A stretch of 64,000 bases of DNA from Candidatus Poribacteria bacterium (lineage in GTDB: Bacteria > Poribacteria > WGA-4E > WGA-3G). Below the pieces are notes generated by a model. That model was not told where the DNA came from. It ran no database searches and worked only from the letters and a program-made list of their open reading frames with translations. Location of the stretch: contig JAPOQK010000001.1 of the NCBI GenBank assembly GCA_026710795.1, positions 1-64,000 of the forward strand. Reading direction: 5' to 3'. Shown piece by piece: positions 56,283-64,000 of this stretch; the stretch's first letter is position 1; each line of letters begins with the position of its first letter. The position numbers and the translations under genes were made by a program.

Positions 56283-57053
56283 TTATCGTGTAGACTTTAC
56301 ACGTGCCCACGTTGTTGCCAATTTACCTTCAGGTTCAACATCAAACGCTTCATCCCAGCCGTTTAGCAACTGTTGAATCTCTTCTTGTTCAAGAGCGCGA
56401 CTGAGTATGACAATCTCATCAATCGCACCAGTAAACGATTCGGGACCAAATTTGAGTTGTAATACCTGTCCTGGAGACACCTTACCACCCCATTCTGGTT
56501 TCCAAGCATTCTTACCTGCATCCAGTGCGCCTTGTTCACTTTCAGGTTCACCATCAACATACATCTCTACAGTTGTGCCGTCATAAGTTCCAGCAACGTG
56601 ATACCATATTTTCTGTTCCAACTCAGTTTTTCCGTAGTATCCTGGGGTAATGCCTTGATCTGTCCAGACTCTGAAAGAGAAACCGTTAGGAACAGGTTCA
56701 CCACCAGACTGGTCTTCAAGAAGAAAAGCACCGTTTTTTCTAATACCAGTATCCGAATCAGCATCTACTCTGAACCATGCAGCGACAGTTAATTCTTCCT
56801 GGATACTTTTTAGGCTATTGGATTCTTGAACATCAATGCTACCAGCACCGCTTGCAACCACAGCCTCACCGAACTTACCTTCTTCAAATTTGAAATTACC
56901 CTTAATTTCACCATCATTCTTATTTCCTGAAGAATCGTCTGCATTGCCATCAAACAGCCATACACCAACGATTGCTTCGTCGTTCTCTTCAAGACCCCAA
57001 GAGACGGCACAAATACATAACAACAAAATGACAAAAACATAACTGAATTTCAT
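56283..57053 (-). CDS. Secreted LamG-domain protein with TTxW C-terminal tail
   Basis: 256 residues. Signal peptide (about 1-20, ending AVSWG), LamG-type domain (GVWLFDGNADDSSGNKNDGE, ELTVAAWFRVD, KIWYHVAGTYDGTTVEMYVD G, GAIDEIVILSRALEQEEIQ) and the terminal EGKLATTWARVKSTR. This tail has Ala for the Gly of TTTWG in the other members. The start ATG has GGAGG upstream. Likely exported binding protein. Confidence 0.87.
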   Translation of the reverse strand: MKFSYVFVILLLCICAVSWGLEENDEAIVGVWLFDGNADDSSGNKNDGEIKGNFKFEEGKFGEAVVASGAGSIDVQESNSLKSIQEELTVAAWFRVDADSDTGIRKNGAFLLEDQSGGEPVPNGFSFRVWTDQGITPGYYGKTELEQKIWYHVAGTYDGTTVEMYVDGEPESEQGALDAGKNAWKPEWGGKVSPGQVLQLKFGPESFTGAIDEIVILSRALEQEEIQQLLNGWDEAFDVEPEGKLATTWARVKSTR

Positions 57054-57228
57054 ATTTACACCTCCATGATGTAGAAATTGTAAGTCATAAGTATCAAAGA
57101 ACCTTCAATTAATTTTCCTAATATCAATAATACACTTCATAGTTTTTATTATCAAGTATTTATTTTCCAAAATGTATAACATAACTGTTGATATATAAAG
57201 ACATTAGAGGATCGGTGACACTTTTTTG

Positions 57229-57257
57229 TTGTGGATTCATGTGGAATGTGCTAAACT
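57229..57257 (+). promoter_or_regulatory. Possible sigma70 promoter of the maturase-sulfatase pair
   Basis: TTGTGG (57229-57234), 17-bp spacer, TAAACT (57252-57257), 33 bp upstream of ATG 57290. The -35 match is weak. Confidence 0.35.
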
Positions 57258-57289
57258 TTATCTGAGATTCAAAGCAGGAGGTAAAACAA

Positions 57290-58603
57290 ATGGTTCAACC
57301 AAATCTCCCACGCGCATTCCATGTGATGACAAAGCCGATAGGACCGATCTGCAATTTAGATTGTGAATACTGCTTTTATCTGGAAAAAGAGGAACTCTAC
57401 CCCGAAACTCGTTCTTTCCGGATGAATGATGAGACTTTAGAGAATTACGTCAAACAATATATAGAGGCACAGCAGGTTAACGAAGTCACTTTTGCGTGGC
57501 AGGGTGGAGAACCGACGTTGATGGGTGTGGACTTTTTTCGACAGGCTGTCCGGTATCAGCAGAAATATAGAAGAACCGGCATGACAATCCAGAATACATT
57601 TCAAACCAATGCCACACTACTTGATGACGAATGGGGGCAATTTCTAAAACAGAACAAATTCCTAATTGGAATTAGTATAGACGGACCACCTGAAATTCAC
57701 GACAAATACCGTTATGACAAACGCGGGCAACCATCATCAGGACAGGTAATACGTGGATTACGGATTTTACAAAAGCATAATGTTGATTATAATATTCTCT
57801 GTGTAGTCAACAGACACAATGCTGATTACCCTAAAGAAATATACACCTATTTCAAAGAACTGGGTGCTGAGTTCATGCAGTTTATTCCCGCAGTTGAGCA
57901 TTTTGATGGAAAGAATGTATCCCCGCGCTCTGTCACAGCGAAACAGTATGGAAAATTCCTCTCCGCAATTTTTGATGAGTGGGTCGTAAGTGACATCGGA
58001 AAAGTCTTTGTGCAGATCTTTGATGTCGCATTAGAGGCATGGTTAGGCTATAACCCAAGTCTTTGTGTCTTTAACGAAACCTGTGGGGATGCAATGGCTA
58101 TTGAACATAATGGTGATCTCTACTCCTGCGACCATTATGTCACACCTGACTACTTCATCGGTAACATAGAAGAAACATCATTAGCAGAACTTGTAGATTC
58201 ACCTTTCCAGCGTAAATTTGGGACAGATAAACGGGATACACTCCCAGAATACTGTCTTAATTGTGAGGTGAAGTTCGTATGCAACGGTGGTTGTCCGAAA
58301 AACCGAATCATCAAAACTCCGGATGGAGAAGACGGTTTGAACTACCTTTGTGAAGGCTATAAACATTTTTTCAAACACATTGATGAACCGATGAAACTAA
58401 TGGCTTCGGCACTTCAGGCAGGGAAACCTGCGAATAGTATTATACCTATAATACAGGAACGTCGCCAACCCAAGCGTAGAGATAAAACTGTAAGATCTCA
58501 GGCTATTACAACTACATCATCACAGAAAATTGGACGAAATTCACCGTGTCCATGCGGAAGTGGACGAAAATATAAGCAGTGCTGTTTAGGAAAACAGACC
58601 TAA
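57290..58603 (+). CDS. Anaerobic sulfatase-maturating radical SAM enzyme with C-terminal SEC-C motif
   Basis: 437 residues. The radical SAM cluster motif CNLDCEYCFYLEK (~21-33) binds the 4Fe-4S that cleaves SAM; SPASM-type cysteines follow (CGDAMAIEHNGDLYSCDHYV, CLNCEVKFVCNGGCPKNR), as in anSME enzymes that turn an active-site Cys or Ser of a sulfatase into formylglycine. The last ~25 residues form a zinc-binding SEC-C motif (NSPCPCGSGRKYKQCC), an uncommon addition that may recruit ribosomes or partner proteins. A CxPxR sulfatase begins 63 nt downstream, the expected client. Confidence 0.93.
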   Translation: MVQPNLPRAFHVMTKPIGPICNLDCEYCFYLEKEELYPETRSFRMNDETLENYVKQYIEAQQVNEVTFAWQGGEPTLMGVDFFRQAVRYQQKYRRTGMTIQNTFQTNATLLDDEWGQFLKQNKFLIGISIDGPPEIHDKYRYDKRGQPSSGQVIRGLRILQKHNVDYNILCVVNRHNADYPKEIYTYFKELGAEFMQFIPAVEHFDGKNVSPRSVTAKQYGKFLSAIFDEWVVSDIGKVFVQIFDVALEAWLGYNPSLCVFNETCGDAMAIEHNGDLYSCDHYVTPDYFIGNIEETSLAELVDSPFQRKFGTDKRDTLPEYCLNCEVKFVCNGGCPKNRIIKTPDGEDGLNYLCEGYKHFFKHIDEPMKLMASALQAGKPANSIIPIIQERRQPKRRDKTVRSQAITTTSSQKIGRNSPCPCGSGRKYKQCCLGKQT

Positions 58604-58666
58604 ACGGTAGTATGTGGAATGAGAAGATAATACTGAGTTTTGACTTGATTAAAGACAAGGATATAT

Positions 58667-60178
58667 ATGGATAAAAGCAGACCTAATATTTTGCTTATCA
58701 CAAGTGACCAACAACATTGGAATACCTTGGGTTGCCTTAACCCTGAAATACAAACACCCCACTTAGATGCCTTAGCACAAGATGGCACACTTTTCCACAG
58801 AGCCTATTGTCCAAACCCAACCTGTACACCGACGCGCGCGTCCATCATTACAGGTAAGTATCCGAGTCAACACGGTGCGTGGTCTCTCGGAACAAAACTC
58901 TTAGAAGATGAGCATACTGTCGGTGAAGATTTTATGGATGCAGGCTATCGCACTGCTTTGGTTGGTAAAGCACATTTCCAACCACTACACGGCTCTGACG
59001 AATATCCATCGCTGGAATCCTACCCTATCCTACAAGACTTAGATTTTTGGCGTAACTTTAATGAACCGTTTTATGGTTTTGATCATGTTGAACTTGCGCG
59101 TAACCACGCGGATGAAGCACATGTCGGACAGCACTATGCCATCTGGATGGAAGAGAAAGGTCTTTCAAATTGGCGTGATTATTTCGCACCACCGACGGGG
59201 AATGCACGCGGACAATACCATCATTGGCCAATTCCTGAAGAATATCATTACGATACATGGATTGCTGAACGTACAAATGCGCTTATGGAAGCATATCAAC
59301 AAAACGGTGAGAACTTTTTCCTTTGGGCAAGTTTCTTTGACCCGCACCCGAAATATCTTGTGCCGGAACCGTGGGATACGATGTATGATCCTGAAGCGTT
59401 GACAGTACCTTCTGTAACAGAAGGAGAACATGACAACAACCCACCACATTTCCAGATGACACAGCAGCGAAAACCGGATTTCTCTACATGGCGTGAGAGT
59501 GGTAAAGGTATTCACGGATTTAGATCACATCTGCATGATCGGAATAAACTCGCTAAAGATATTGCTGTGTATTACGGTATGGTGAGTCTGATGGATAAGT
59601 ATATCGGCAACATCTTAGGTAAACTTGACGAACTCGGACTTGCAGATAATACGTTGGTAGTCTTTTCATCGGATCATGGACATTTTTATGGGCAACACGG
59701 TCTGATAGCAAAGGGTGCGTTTCACTACGAAGATGTTATTAAAGTGCCTTACATCGTGAGGTATCCGGGGGTTGTGCCAGCAGGAAAACAGTCTGATGCA
59801 TTGCAGACTTTAGTGGATTTAGCACCGTCGTTCCTCAGTGCTGCCGGAATTGATATTCCACTTTCAATGACAGGTGTCGATCAAACACCGGTCTGGTATG
59901 GACAGGAAGCACAAGCACGTGACCATATCATCGTTGAGAACCACCACGAACCGACGACTGTCCACGTAAAAACCTATGTTGATGAACGATATAAACTTAC
60001 TGTCTATTACAACCGCGAGTATGGGGAGTTGTTCGACATGCATGAGGATCCAGGGGAAGTCAACAACTTATGGAATTCATCTGAGCATGCAGAATTGAAG
60101 GCGGAATTGGTGATGAAGTTATTGTTTGCAGAAATGGGTAAAGAGGTTCTGCCAGTGCCGCGAACTTCGGGGGCATAA
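58667..60178 (+). CDS. Type I sulfatase (CTPTR active site)
   Basis: 503 residues. Metal-binding NILLITSDQQHWNTLG near the start; formylglycine motif CTPTRASIITGKYPSQHG with the target cysteine at residue 53 (CxPxR); KAHFQP, the second metal site VVFSSDHGHFYGQHGL and IIVENHHEP follow. It cleaves sulfate esters, with choline-sulfatase-like and polysaccharide sulfatases as close relatives. No signal peptide is apparent, so it probably acts in the cytoplasm on imported small sulfate esters. Activation is expected by the radical SAM maturase encoded immediately upstream. Confidence 0.93.
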   Translation: MDKSRPNILLITSDQQHWNTLGCLNPEIQTPHLDALAQDGTLFHRAYCPNPTCTPTRASIITGKYPSQHGAWSLGTKLLEDEHTVGEDFMDAGYRTALVGKAHFQPLHGSDEYPSLESYPILQDLDFWRNFNEPFYGFDHVELARNHADEAHVGQHYAIWMEEKGLSNWRDYFAPPTGNARGQYHHWPIPEEYHYDTWIAERTNALMEAYQQNGENFFLWASFFDPHPKYLVPEPWDTMYDPEALTVPSVTEGEHDNNPPHFQMTQQRKPDFSTWRESGKGIHGFRSHLHDRNKLAKDIAVYYGMVSLMDKYIGNILGKLDELGLADNTLVVFSSDHGHFYGQHGLIAKGAFHYEDVIKVPYIVRYPGVVPAGKQSDALQTLVDLAPSFLSAAGIDIPLSMTGVDQTPVWYGQEAQARDHIIVENHHEPTTVHVKTYVDERYKLTVYYNREYGELFDMHEDPGEVNNLWNSSEHAELKAELVMKLLFAEMGKEVLPVPRTSGA

Positions 60179-60221
60179 TGAGGTACGGCACATAAACTTC
60201 ATTCAACAGTTGCTTGTTAGC

Positions 60222-61037
60222 TTAATATCTCCGTTTCCAATGCCAACTCTCACTCCCAGAAATAAGCGGACGAATTTCCTCTGGCAGTGTCTCGATAAAT
60301 GCTGGACTCACCTCGTTACCAGGCCATTCTCTCACCATCGGTGGGGTATATCCAGCGATTAGAATAACCCGTTCATTGTCGCTTCGTATAGCAGTGGTAC
60401 TATGGATGAGTGCCTCAGCGAATAACAACACAGAACCAGCAGACGCTTCAACTTGATGGATAAGACTGTCATCGGACAGTGCTGCTTCTATCATCTCGCT
60501 CTGATTCCAGGTCAAGCGGTGACTTCCTGGAATAACACATGTCCCTCCATCGTCAGGACCTACATCGGTTAGATATGCCAACGTTTTTACAAAGATACAG
60601 TGAAACTTGTCCTGTTCCATATAGGTTCCCCAACCGTGTTTTGTGCCACGGTGAAAACCTGTTGGATTGTAGCGGCGTTGATGGAGTTCTTCTAAATTTG
60701 CTTCTGCACTCCGCTTATTGATGATAGCCTCAGTTTCCTCAAGGCGAACATTCCCACCAACTACTTCCTCAACAAGTGGAACAAGTTTTGGGTGTGATGC
60801 ATATTCCAATAACGCTGAATCGTATTCAACGAGATTTCCCATGTGCGCGTGATGTTCACCACGCCAATTTAGGTAGACTCTTGTGCCATCAAGGTCCTGA
60901 TCATCCTTTATTCTGTAGAGCGCAGATTTCATCCGTTCAATTTCGTCGCTGGTCAGCACGTTTTCCAACAATACAAACCCGTAAATGTCAAAATGTAGAC
61001 GTTGTGCTGGTGTAAGATGAACTGATTCGTTGTCCAT
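60222..61037 (-). CDS. Phytanoyl-CoA dioxygenase (PhyH) family protein
   Basis: 271 residues. PhyH-type Fe(II)/2-oxoglutarate oxygenase pattern: an N-terminal FDIYGFVLLENVLTSDEIER, FHRGTKHGWGTYMEQDKFHC in the core, LTDVGPDDGGTCVIPGSHRL TW and the final His in ALIHSTTAIRSDN followed by the 2OG-binding Arg. The usual HxD Fe motif is not obvious in the core (HRG instead), a feature I have the impression is common in this Poribacteria-type subgroup, so catalysis is probable but unproven. Convergent with the sulfatase gene. Confidence 0.85.
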   Translation of the reverse strand: MDNESVHLTPAQRLHFDIYGFVLLENVLTSDEIERMKSALYRIKDDQDLDGTRVYLNWRGEHHAHMGNLVEYDSALLEYASHPKLVPLVEEVVGGNVRLEETEAIINKRSAEANLEELHQRRYNPTGFHRGTKHGWGTYMEQDKFHCIFVKTLAYLTDVGPDDGGTCVIPGSHRLTWNQSEMIEAALSDDSLIHQVEASAGSVLLFAEALIHSTTAIRSDNERVILIAGYTPPMVREWPGNEVSPAFIETLPEEIRPLISGSESWHWKRRY

Positions 61038-61089
61038 AATTTATCTCCCGAAAATTATAAAATTTACTCAATGGCTTAAAAGTCAAACA

Positions 61090-61881
61090 CTAACGTAATG
61101 TGGAATGTCCTTTGATATGTCCCCAAACGGTTGTGAGTTTACCTATAGGATCAACTGCAAGGTTTAGAGGTTCATCGCCTTCATAGATCAATAAATCATC
61201 CACATATCCGGGTGCAGCGATTGAATAAACGTGGAAAGCAACCCATTTAGCAACCGGACCTACAGCAGCATTGCGGAAAGGGAGTCCTTTTTTACCTCTG
61301 TCCTTCAGTGCTTCGTTTCTATCGTCTCCTGTATAAAAATCAAACTTGCTTTTGCTGATATCGGAGACGACACGAACGTACTTCCATGTGTCGGTCTCAA
61401 AGTCGTCAATAGGCTGCCATGCACCACCATCGAATAGTCGGACAGCGTTTGCATTCCAATTTATATAGGCACCACCATCATTTTGTGCAATGTTGTCAGA
61501 GGAAATAACTTTCAAGTTAAATGATCGACCACCACCTTTAATGTATATCCAAAATTCTACTGAGATGATAGGGTTTTCGGTGTCAATTGCGACTCCAGTT
61601 CTGTCGTCATCTGCTCCACCTAAGATACCGAGTGATTTTTTGTCAGTTTTGACGACATCATCTGTTACCTCCATTCTTTCCCCTCTTATTTCCCAATCAG
61701 GTGGTGGTTTTCCGATTGAGTCTTTTTCAAATCCAGTCTGTACAAACACCTTTTGAGCGGTCGTTGTATGTACAAAAATGGCACTTAAGACAAGGACACC
61801 AAGAAAAATAAAGCACGTGATAAGATGTGTAGCTCCTGCAGTTAAGGTTACTTGGTTGAAACGGTACTGTTTTGGGTTCAT
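61090..61881 (-). CDS. Exported concanavalin-like protein with TTVWG C-terminal tail (tandem paralogue 1)
   Basis: 263 residues. N-terminal membrane/signal helix (about 18-42), then FVQTGFEKDSIGKPPPDWEI RG and a jelly-roll/LamG-like domain (NPIISVEFWIYIKGGGRSFN LKV, TWKYVRVVSDISKSKFDFYT, GYVDDLLIYEG). The C-terminus IGKLTTVWGHIKGHSTLR is a variant of the shared tail. It is a close duplicate of the next gene upstream (61950), by tandem duplication. AAGGAGG precedes the ATG. Confidence 0.85.
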   Translation of the reverse strand: MNPKQYRFNQVTLTAGATHLITCFIFLGVLVLSAIFVHTTTAQKVFVQTGFEKDSIGKPPPDWEIRGERMEVTDDVVKTDKKSLGILGGADDDRTGVAIDTENPIISVEFWIYIKGGGRSFNLKVISSDNIAQNDGGAYINWNANAVRLFDGGAWQPIDDFETDTWKYVRVVSDISKSKFDFYTGDDRNEALKDRGKKGLPFRNAAVGPVAKWVAFHVYSIAAPGYVDDLLIYEGDEPLNLAVDPIGKLTTVWGHIKGHSTLR

Positions 61882-61949
61882 TGATTCCTCCTTATATATT
61901 TTCTATGATAGGAAGTTGTTACTACAGATGACTACTGCAAAAGTGCGTT

Positions 61950-62744
61950 TTATCGCAACGCGGGCTTTTTCTTAATATTTCCCCAGAACGTTGTGAGTTT
62001 ACCTTTTGGTTCCACCGGTGTAAGGGCAGGTGGTTCTCCACCTTCATAGATTAATAGATCATCTACAAATCCTTGTGCAACTGATGAATAAACGTGGAAC
62101 ACGACCCACTGTGCCACAGGATTTGTTGCGGCTTTACGAAATTCCAATCCTGTTATAGGTGTTGCTTCCCGAGCTGCCTCCATATCATCTCCAACATAGA
62201 AATCAAATGTACTTTTACTGACATCAGCGACAACACGCACATATTTCCAAGTATCAAATTGGAAGTCCCCAATTGCAACCCAAGCGGAACCGTTGTATAG
62301 GCGAACAGCGTTTTCATTCCAATTGATATATACGCCTCCATCGTTGACTGCGATGTTATCATCAGAAACGACTTTGAGATTGAAGGAACGACCAGAACCC
62401 TTAATGTAGACCCAAAACTCAACTGAAATGATGGGATTTTCGGTGTCAATGGCAATTCCAACCCTATCGTCGTTTGCCCCACCTAAGATTCCGAGCGATT
62501 TATCATCGGTTTTGACTGTATCGTCTGTTACTTGCATCTGATTGCCTCGGACTTCCCAATCTGTTGGTGGTTCACCAACGGTGAAATCCTCAAACCCGGT
62601 TTGGACTAATATCTTTTGTGCTGTTGCTGTTTGAACAGTCAAGAAACTAAAAATAAAGACGGCAGCAAAAAGAATCGGGATTATTAGGTAGGTGGTTTTA
62701 ATTCTTGATGAATCCGTTTTAAAATTGTATTGGCAACGATTCAT
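61950..62744 (-). CDS. Exported concanavalin-like protein with TTFWG C-terminal tail (tandem paralogue 2)
   Basis: 264 residues with the same build as paralogue 1: helix (~20-42), FVQTGFED-like start, NPIISVEFWVYIKGSGRSFN LKV, FVDDLLIYEG and the tail KGKLTTFWGNIKKKPALR. AGGAGG precedes the ATG. The two genes are 68 nt apart and clearly diverged after a local duplication. No catalytic residues are seen; glycan or protein binding is the likely role. Confidence 0.85.
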   Translation of the reverse strand: MNRCQYNFKTDSSRIKTTYLIIPILFAAVFIFSFLTVQTATAQKILVQTGFEDFTVGEPPTDWEVRGNQMQVTDDTVKTDDKSLGILGGANDDRVGIAIDTENPIISVEFWVYIKGSGRSFNLKVVSDDNIAVNDGGVYINWNENAVRLYNGSAWVAIGDFQFDTWKYVRVVADVSKSTFDFYVGDDMEAAREATPITGLEFRKAATNPVAQWVVFHVYSSVAQGFVDDLLIYEGGEPPALTPVEPKGKLTTFWGNIKKKPALR

Positions 62745-62817
62745 TATATCCTCCTTGAATGCGATTGTTAAGGTTCGTAAACCTTGTATTGATTAAAGTC
62801 TGTAAGGTGATTAATTT

Positions 62818-63440
62818 TCAGTTATTATTCATTTGTTCCACACACGCCCTTATGCCTTCAACAAAAACCTGAAAACTTTTTGATCTATTCCGACTTGGTT
62901 CCATGTATTGTGCAATGTTATGGGCGACAGTGGTTTTAGGGAGTTTTCCGGTATAGTATCGATTTCGTATTAGCAATCGTTCTAATGCTTCATAGGTCCC
63001 TCCTGTAATTGCATCCGGATTGCGGTAATCTGATATTGAAGTGATTTCGAAACTCTGGGATATGCTTCACGTAGAGCCGCTATGTCTCCAAAAAACCATG
63101 CTTCTAATTCTTCAATTGCTAATCGGTTGACAACTTGGAATTCACCGATAGGTAGAATACTGGATTTTGTAACTAAACCCGTCCCGTGCACTGCGTTTTC
63201 CAATTGTGACTTAAGTTCGAAGCAGTTTTCTCGGTCCTCATCAATAAGTACTATAATCCGCCAATTTTCTGGAATCCATGTTGAGTAACCTTTCAACCGC
63301 ATTCGGAGTTTGTTCAGCAAATCTGGTTTACCCTCAAAAACATGCAAGTCAAAACTGACATCATCTGGAAGAAGCTTGGGTAAAATTAAATTCAATGTTA
63401 CTTCTGCAGAACGTTCCTCCAAAAGGAATTCAATATGCAT
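62818..63440 (-). pseudogene. DUF4276-family (Toprim-like) gene with a frameshift
   Basis: The first ~130 codons (IEFLLEERSAEV with the lone Glu, VLIDEDREN with the DxD) are a DUF4276/Toprim-like N-terminus, but the frame stops at 62982. Sequence typical of the family's second half (SDYRNPDAITGGTYEALERL, later FQVFVEGIRACVEQM) continues in another frame to a TGA at 62818, so a single-nucleotide shift lies around 63020-63050, after YPRVSKS. DUF4276 proteins are commonly paired with AAA ATPases; the upstream gene is one. Either a disrupted defence gene or an assembly error. Confidence 0.75.
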
Positions 63441-63442
63441 AC

Positions 63443-64000
63443 TTATACTTTCTTTGGACCTCCTGCATTGGTCAACGGATCACCGAATTCAAAATAACCT
63501 TCCATCCACAGTTGTCCCAACTTAGCTCCTGCTTCCAGAAAATCCTTGATTCCCTGCATATCCGATGTACGTTTGCACACTGTAAATCCTTGTTCATCTC
63601 TATAAAGCACCCATACCTCCTCTGCACGAAATTCATTTACAAAATGGGGTGAATGCGTGGTAATCATGAGTTGCGACAAGGCTGAGACCTGATGACATTC
63701 CTCTGCTAAGCCAGATAATAGGCGTGGATGCAAATAGTTTTCAGGTTCTTCAATTCCGATCAACTGAGGAGGTTCTGGATCGTATAATAGTGTCAGGTAA
63801 GATAACATCTTTAACGTGCCATCGGAAGCAAATTTTGCCAAGATAGGTTGATCAAATGGAGCATCTTTGATCTGTAACAATAGGCGTCCATCCATCATAA
63901 TTTCTGCATCTACCTTCTCTAAACGTGGAACTCTTCTGGATAAAATTGTAAGTATTTTATCCAGGTGTGGTTGATGTTGTTCTTTCAAATACTGAATGAC
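63443..64000 (-). CDS. AAA/OLD-like ATPase, C-terminal part (cut by window edge)
   Basis: Only the last ~185 residues are visible; the N-terminal Walker A lies beyond 64000. Seen are [20 protein letters not shown] (signature helix), Walker [20 protein letters not shown] and the switch [16 protein letters not shown], the pattern of SMC/RecF-like AAA_21 ATPases. It ends 2 nt before the DUF4276 gene, in the order ATPase then Toprim-like partner. I infer a two-gene equivalent of OLD nucleases, likely defence-related. Confidence 0.88.
   Translation of the reverse strand, partial: VIQYLKEQHQPHLDKILTILSRRVPRLEKVDAEIMMDGRLLLQIKDAPFDQPILAKFASDGTLKMLSYLTLLYDPEPPQLIGIEEPENYLHPRLLSGLAEECHQVSALSQLMITTHSPHFVNEFRAEEVWVLYRDEQGFTVCKRTSDMQGIKDFLEAGAKLGQLWMEGYFEFGDPLTNAGGPKKV

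Overview
The window is a bacterial chromosome segment with moderately AT-leaning, dense coding. I infer a member of Candidatus Poribacteria or a close uncultured relative. The grounds are several secreted LamG/concanavalin-like proteins that share a C-terminal tail ending near TTTWGxIK, a sulfatase with an anaerobic-type maturase, a phytanoyl-CoA dioxygenase family protein, SUMF1-like and TlpA-like secreted proteins, a Planctomycete/Poribacteria-style OPT-like transporter, and many short palindromic intergenic repeats. The assignment is inference; no 16S rRNA gene is present.

Layout. 1-522: start of a leftward gene, then nested short repeats. 522-3802: ligA, convergent with an XRE regulator/ImmA-type protease pair. 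4407-18114: a long rightward operon. It starts with a 2422-residue fusion protein (LysM, degenerate M28 peptidase, coiled coil, FtsX permease), then a small membrane protein, an OPT-like transporter, a duplicated-domain protein, a PqqD-domain protein and a LolD/MacB-type ATPase, followed by a SelA-like PLP enzyme and a UPF0173 hydrolase. 18106-20883: galU and two tailed LamG proteins (leftward). 21581-29755: aroC, mgtE, a CHAD domain split over two ORFs, a ROK sugar kinase, a possible VTC/CYTH-like protein, an epimerase and an Ldh2-type dehydrogenase. 29767-37626 (leftward): an MsmK/UgpC-type ATPase, a tandemly duplicated family of small regulatory-like-domain membrane proteins, and two TlpA-like thioredoxin proteins.

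38225-45866 is a housekeeping block: a small membrane protein, infC (apparent AUA start), rpmI, rplT, a T-box leader, pheS, pheT, a UbiE/MenG methyltransferase and a SUMF1-like lipoprotein. 45876-52013 (leftward) holds an HDAC-family enzyme, a solitary HicB-like protein, a Gfo/Idh/MocA oxidoreductase, a tailed LamG protein, a Nudix hydrolase (apparent AUU start) and a GH32-like protein lacking the usual acid/base Glu. 52165-56206 is a restriction-modification island embedded in repeats. 56283-62744 contains three more tailed proteins, the radical-SAM maturase/sulfatase pair and a PhyH-family dioxygenase. 62818-64000 is a frameshifted DUF4276 gene downstream of a truncated (window-edge) AAA ATPase, a likely OLD-like defence pair.

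Most notable: (i) six secreted proteins scattered over 43 kb share one short C-terminal tail, which looks like a sorting or attachment tag; (ii) the operon built round the giant FtsX fusion and a PqqD protein looks like an undescribed envelope ABC system; (iii) several small mobile-looking repeat families, one with 13-bp terminal inverted repeats, fill the intergenic regions. No rRNA, tRNA, CRISPR array or recognisable transposase was found.
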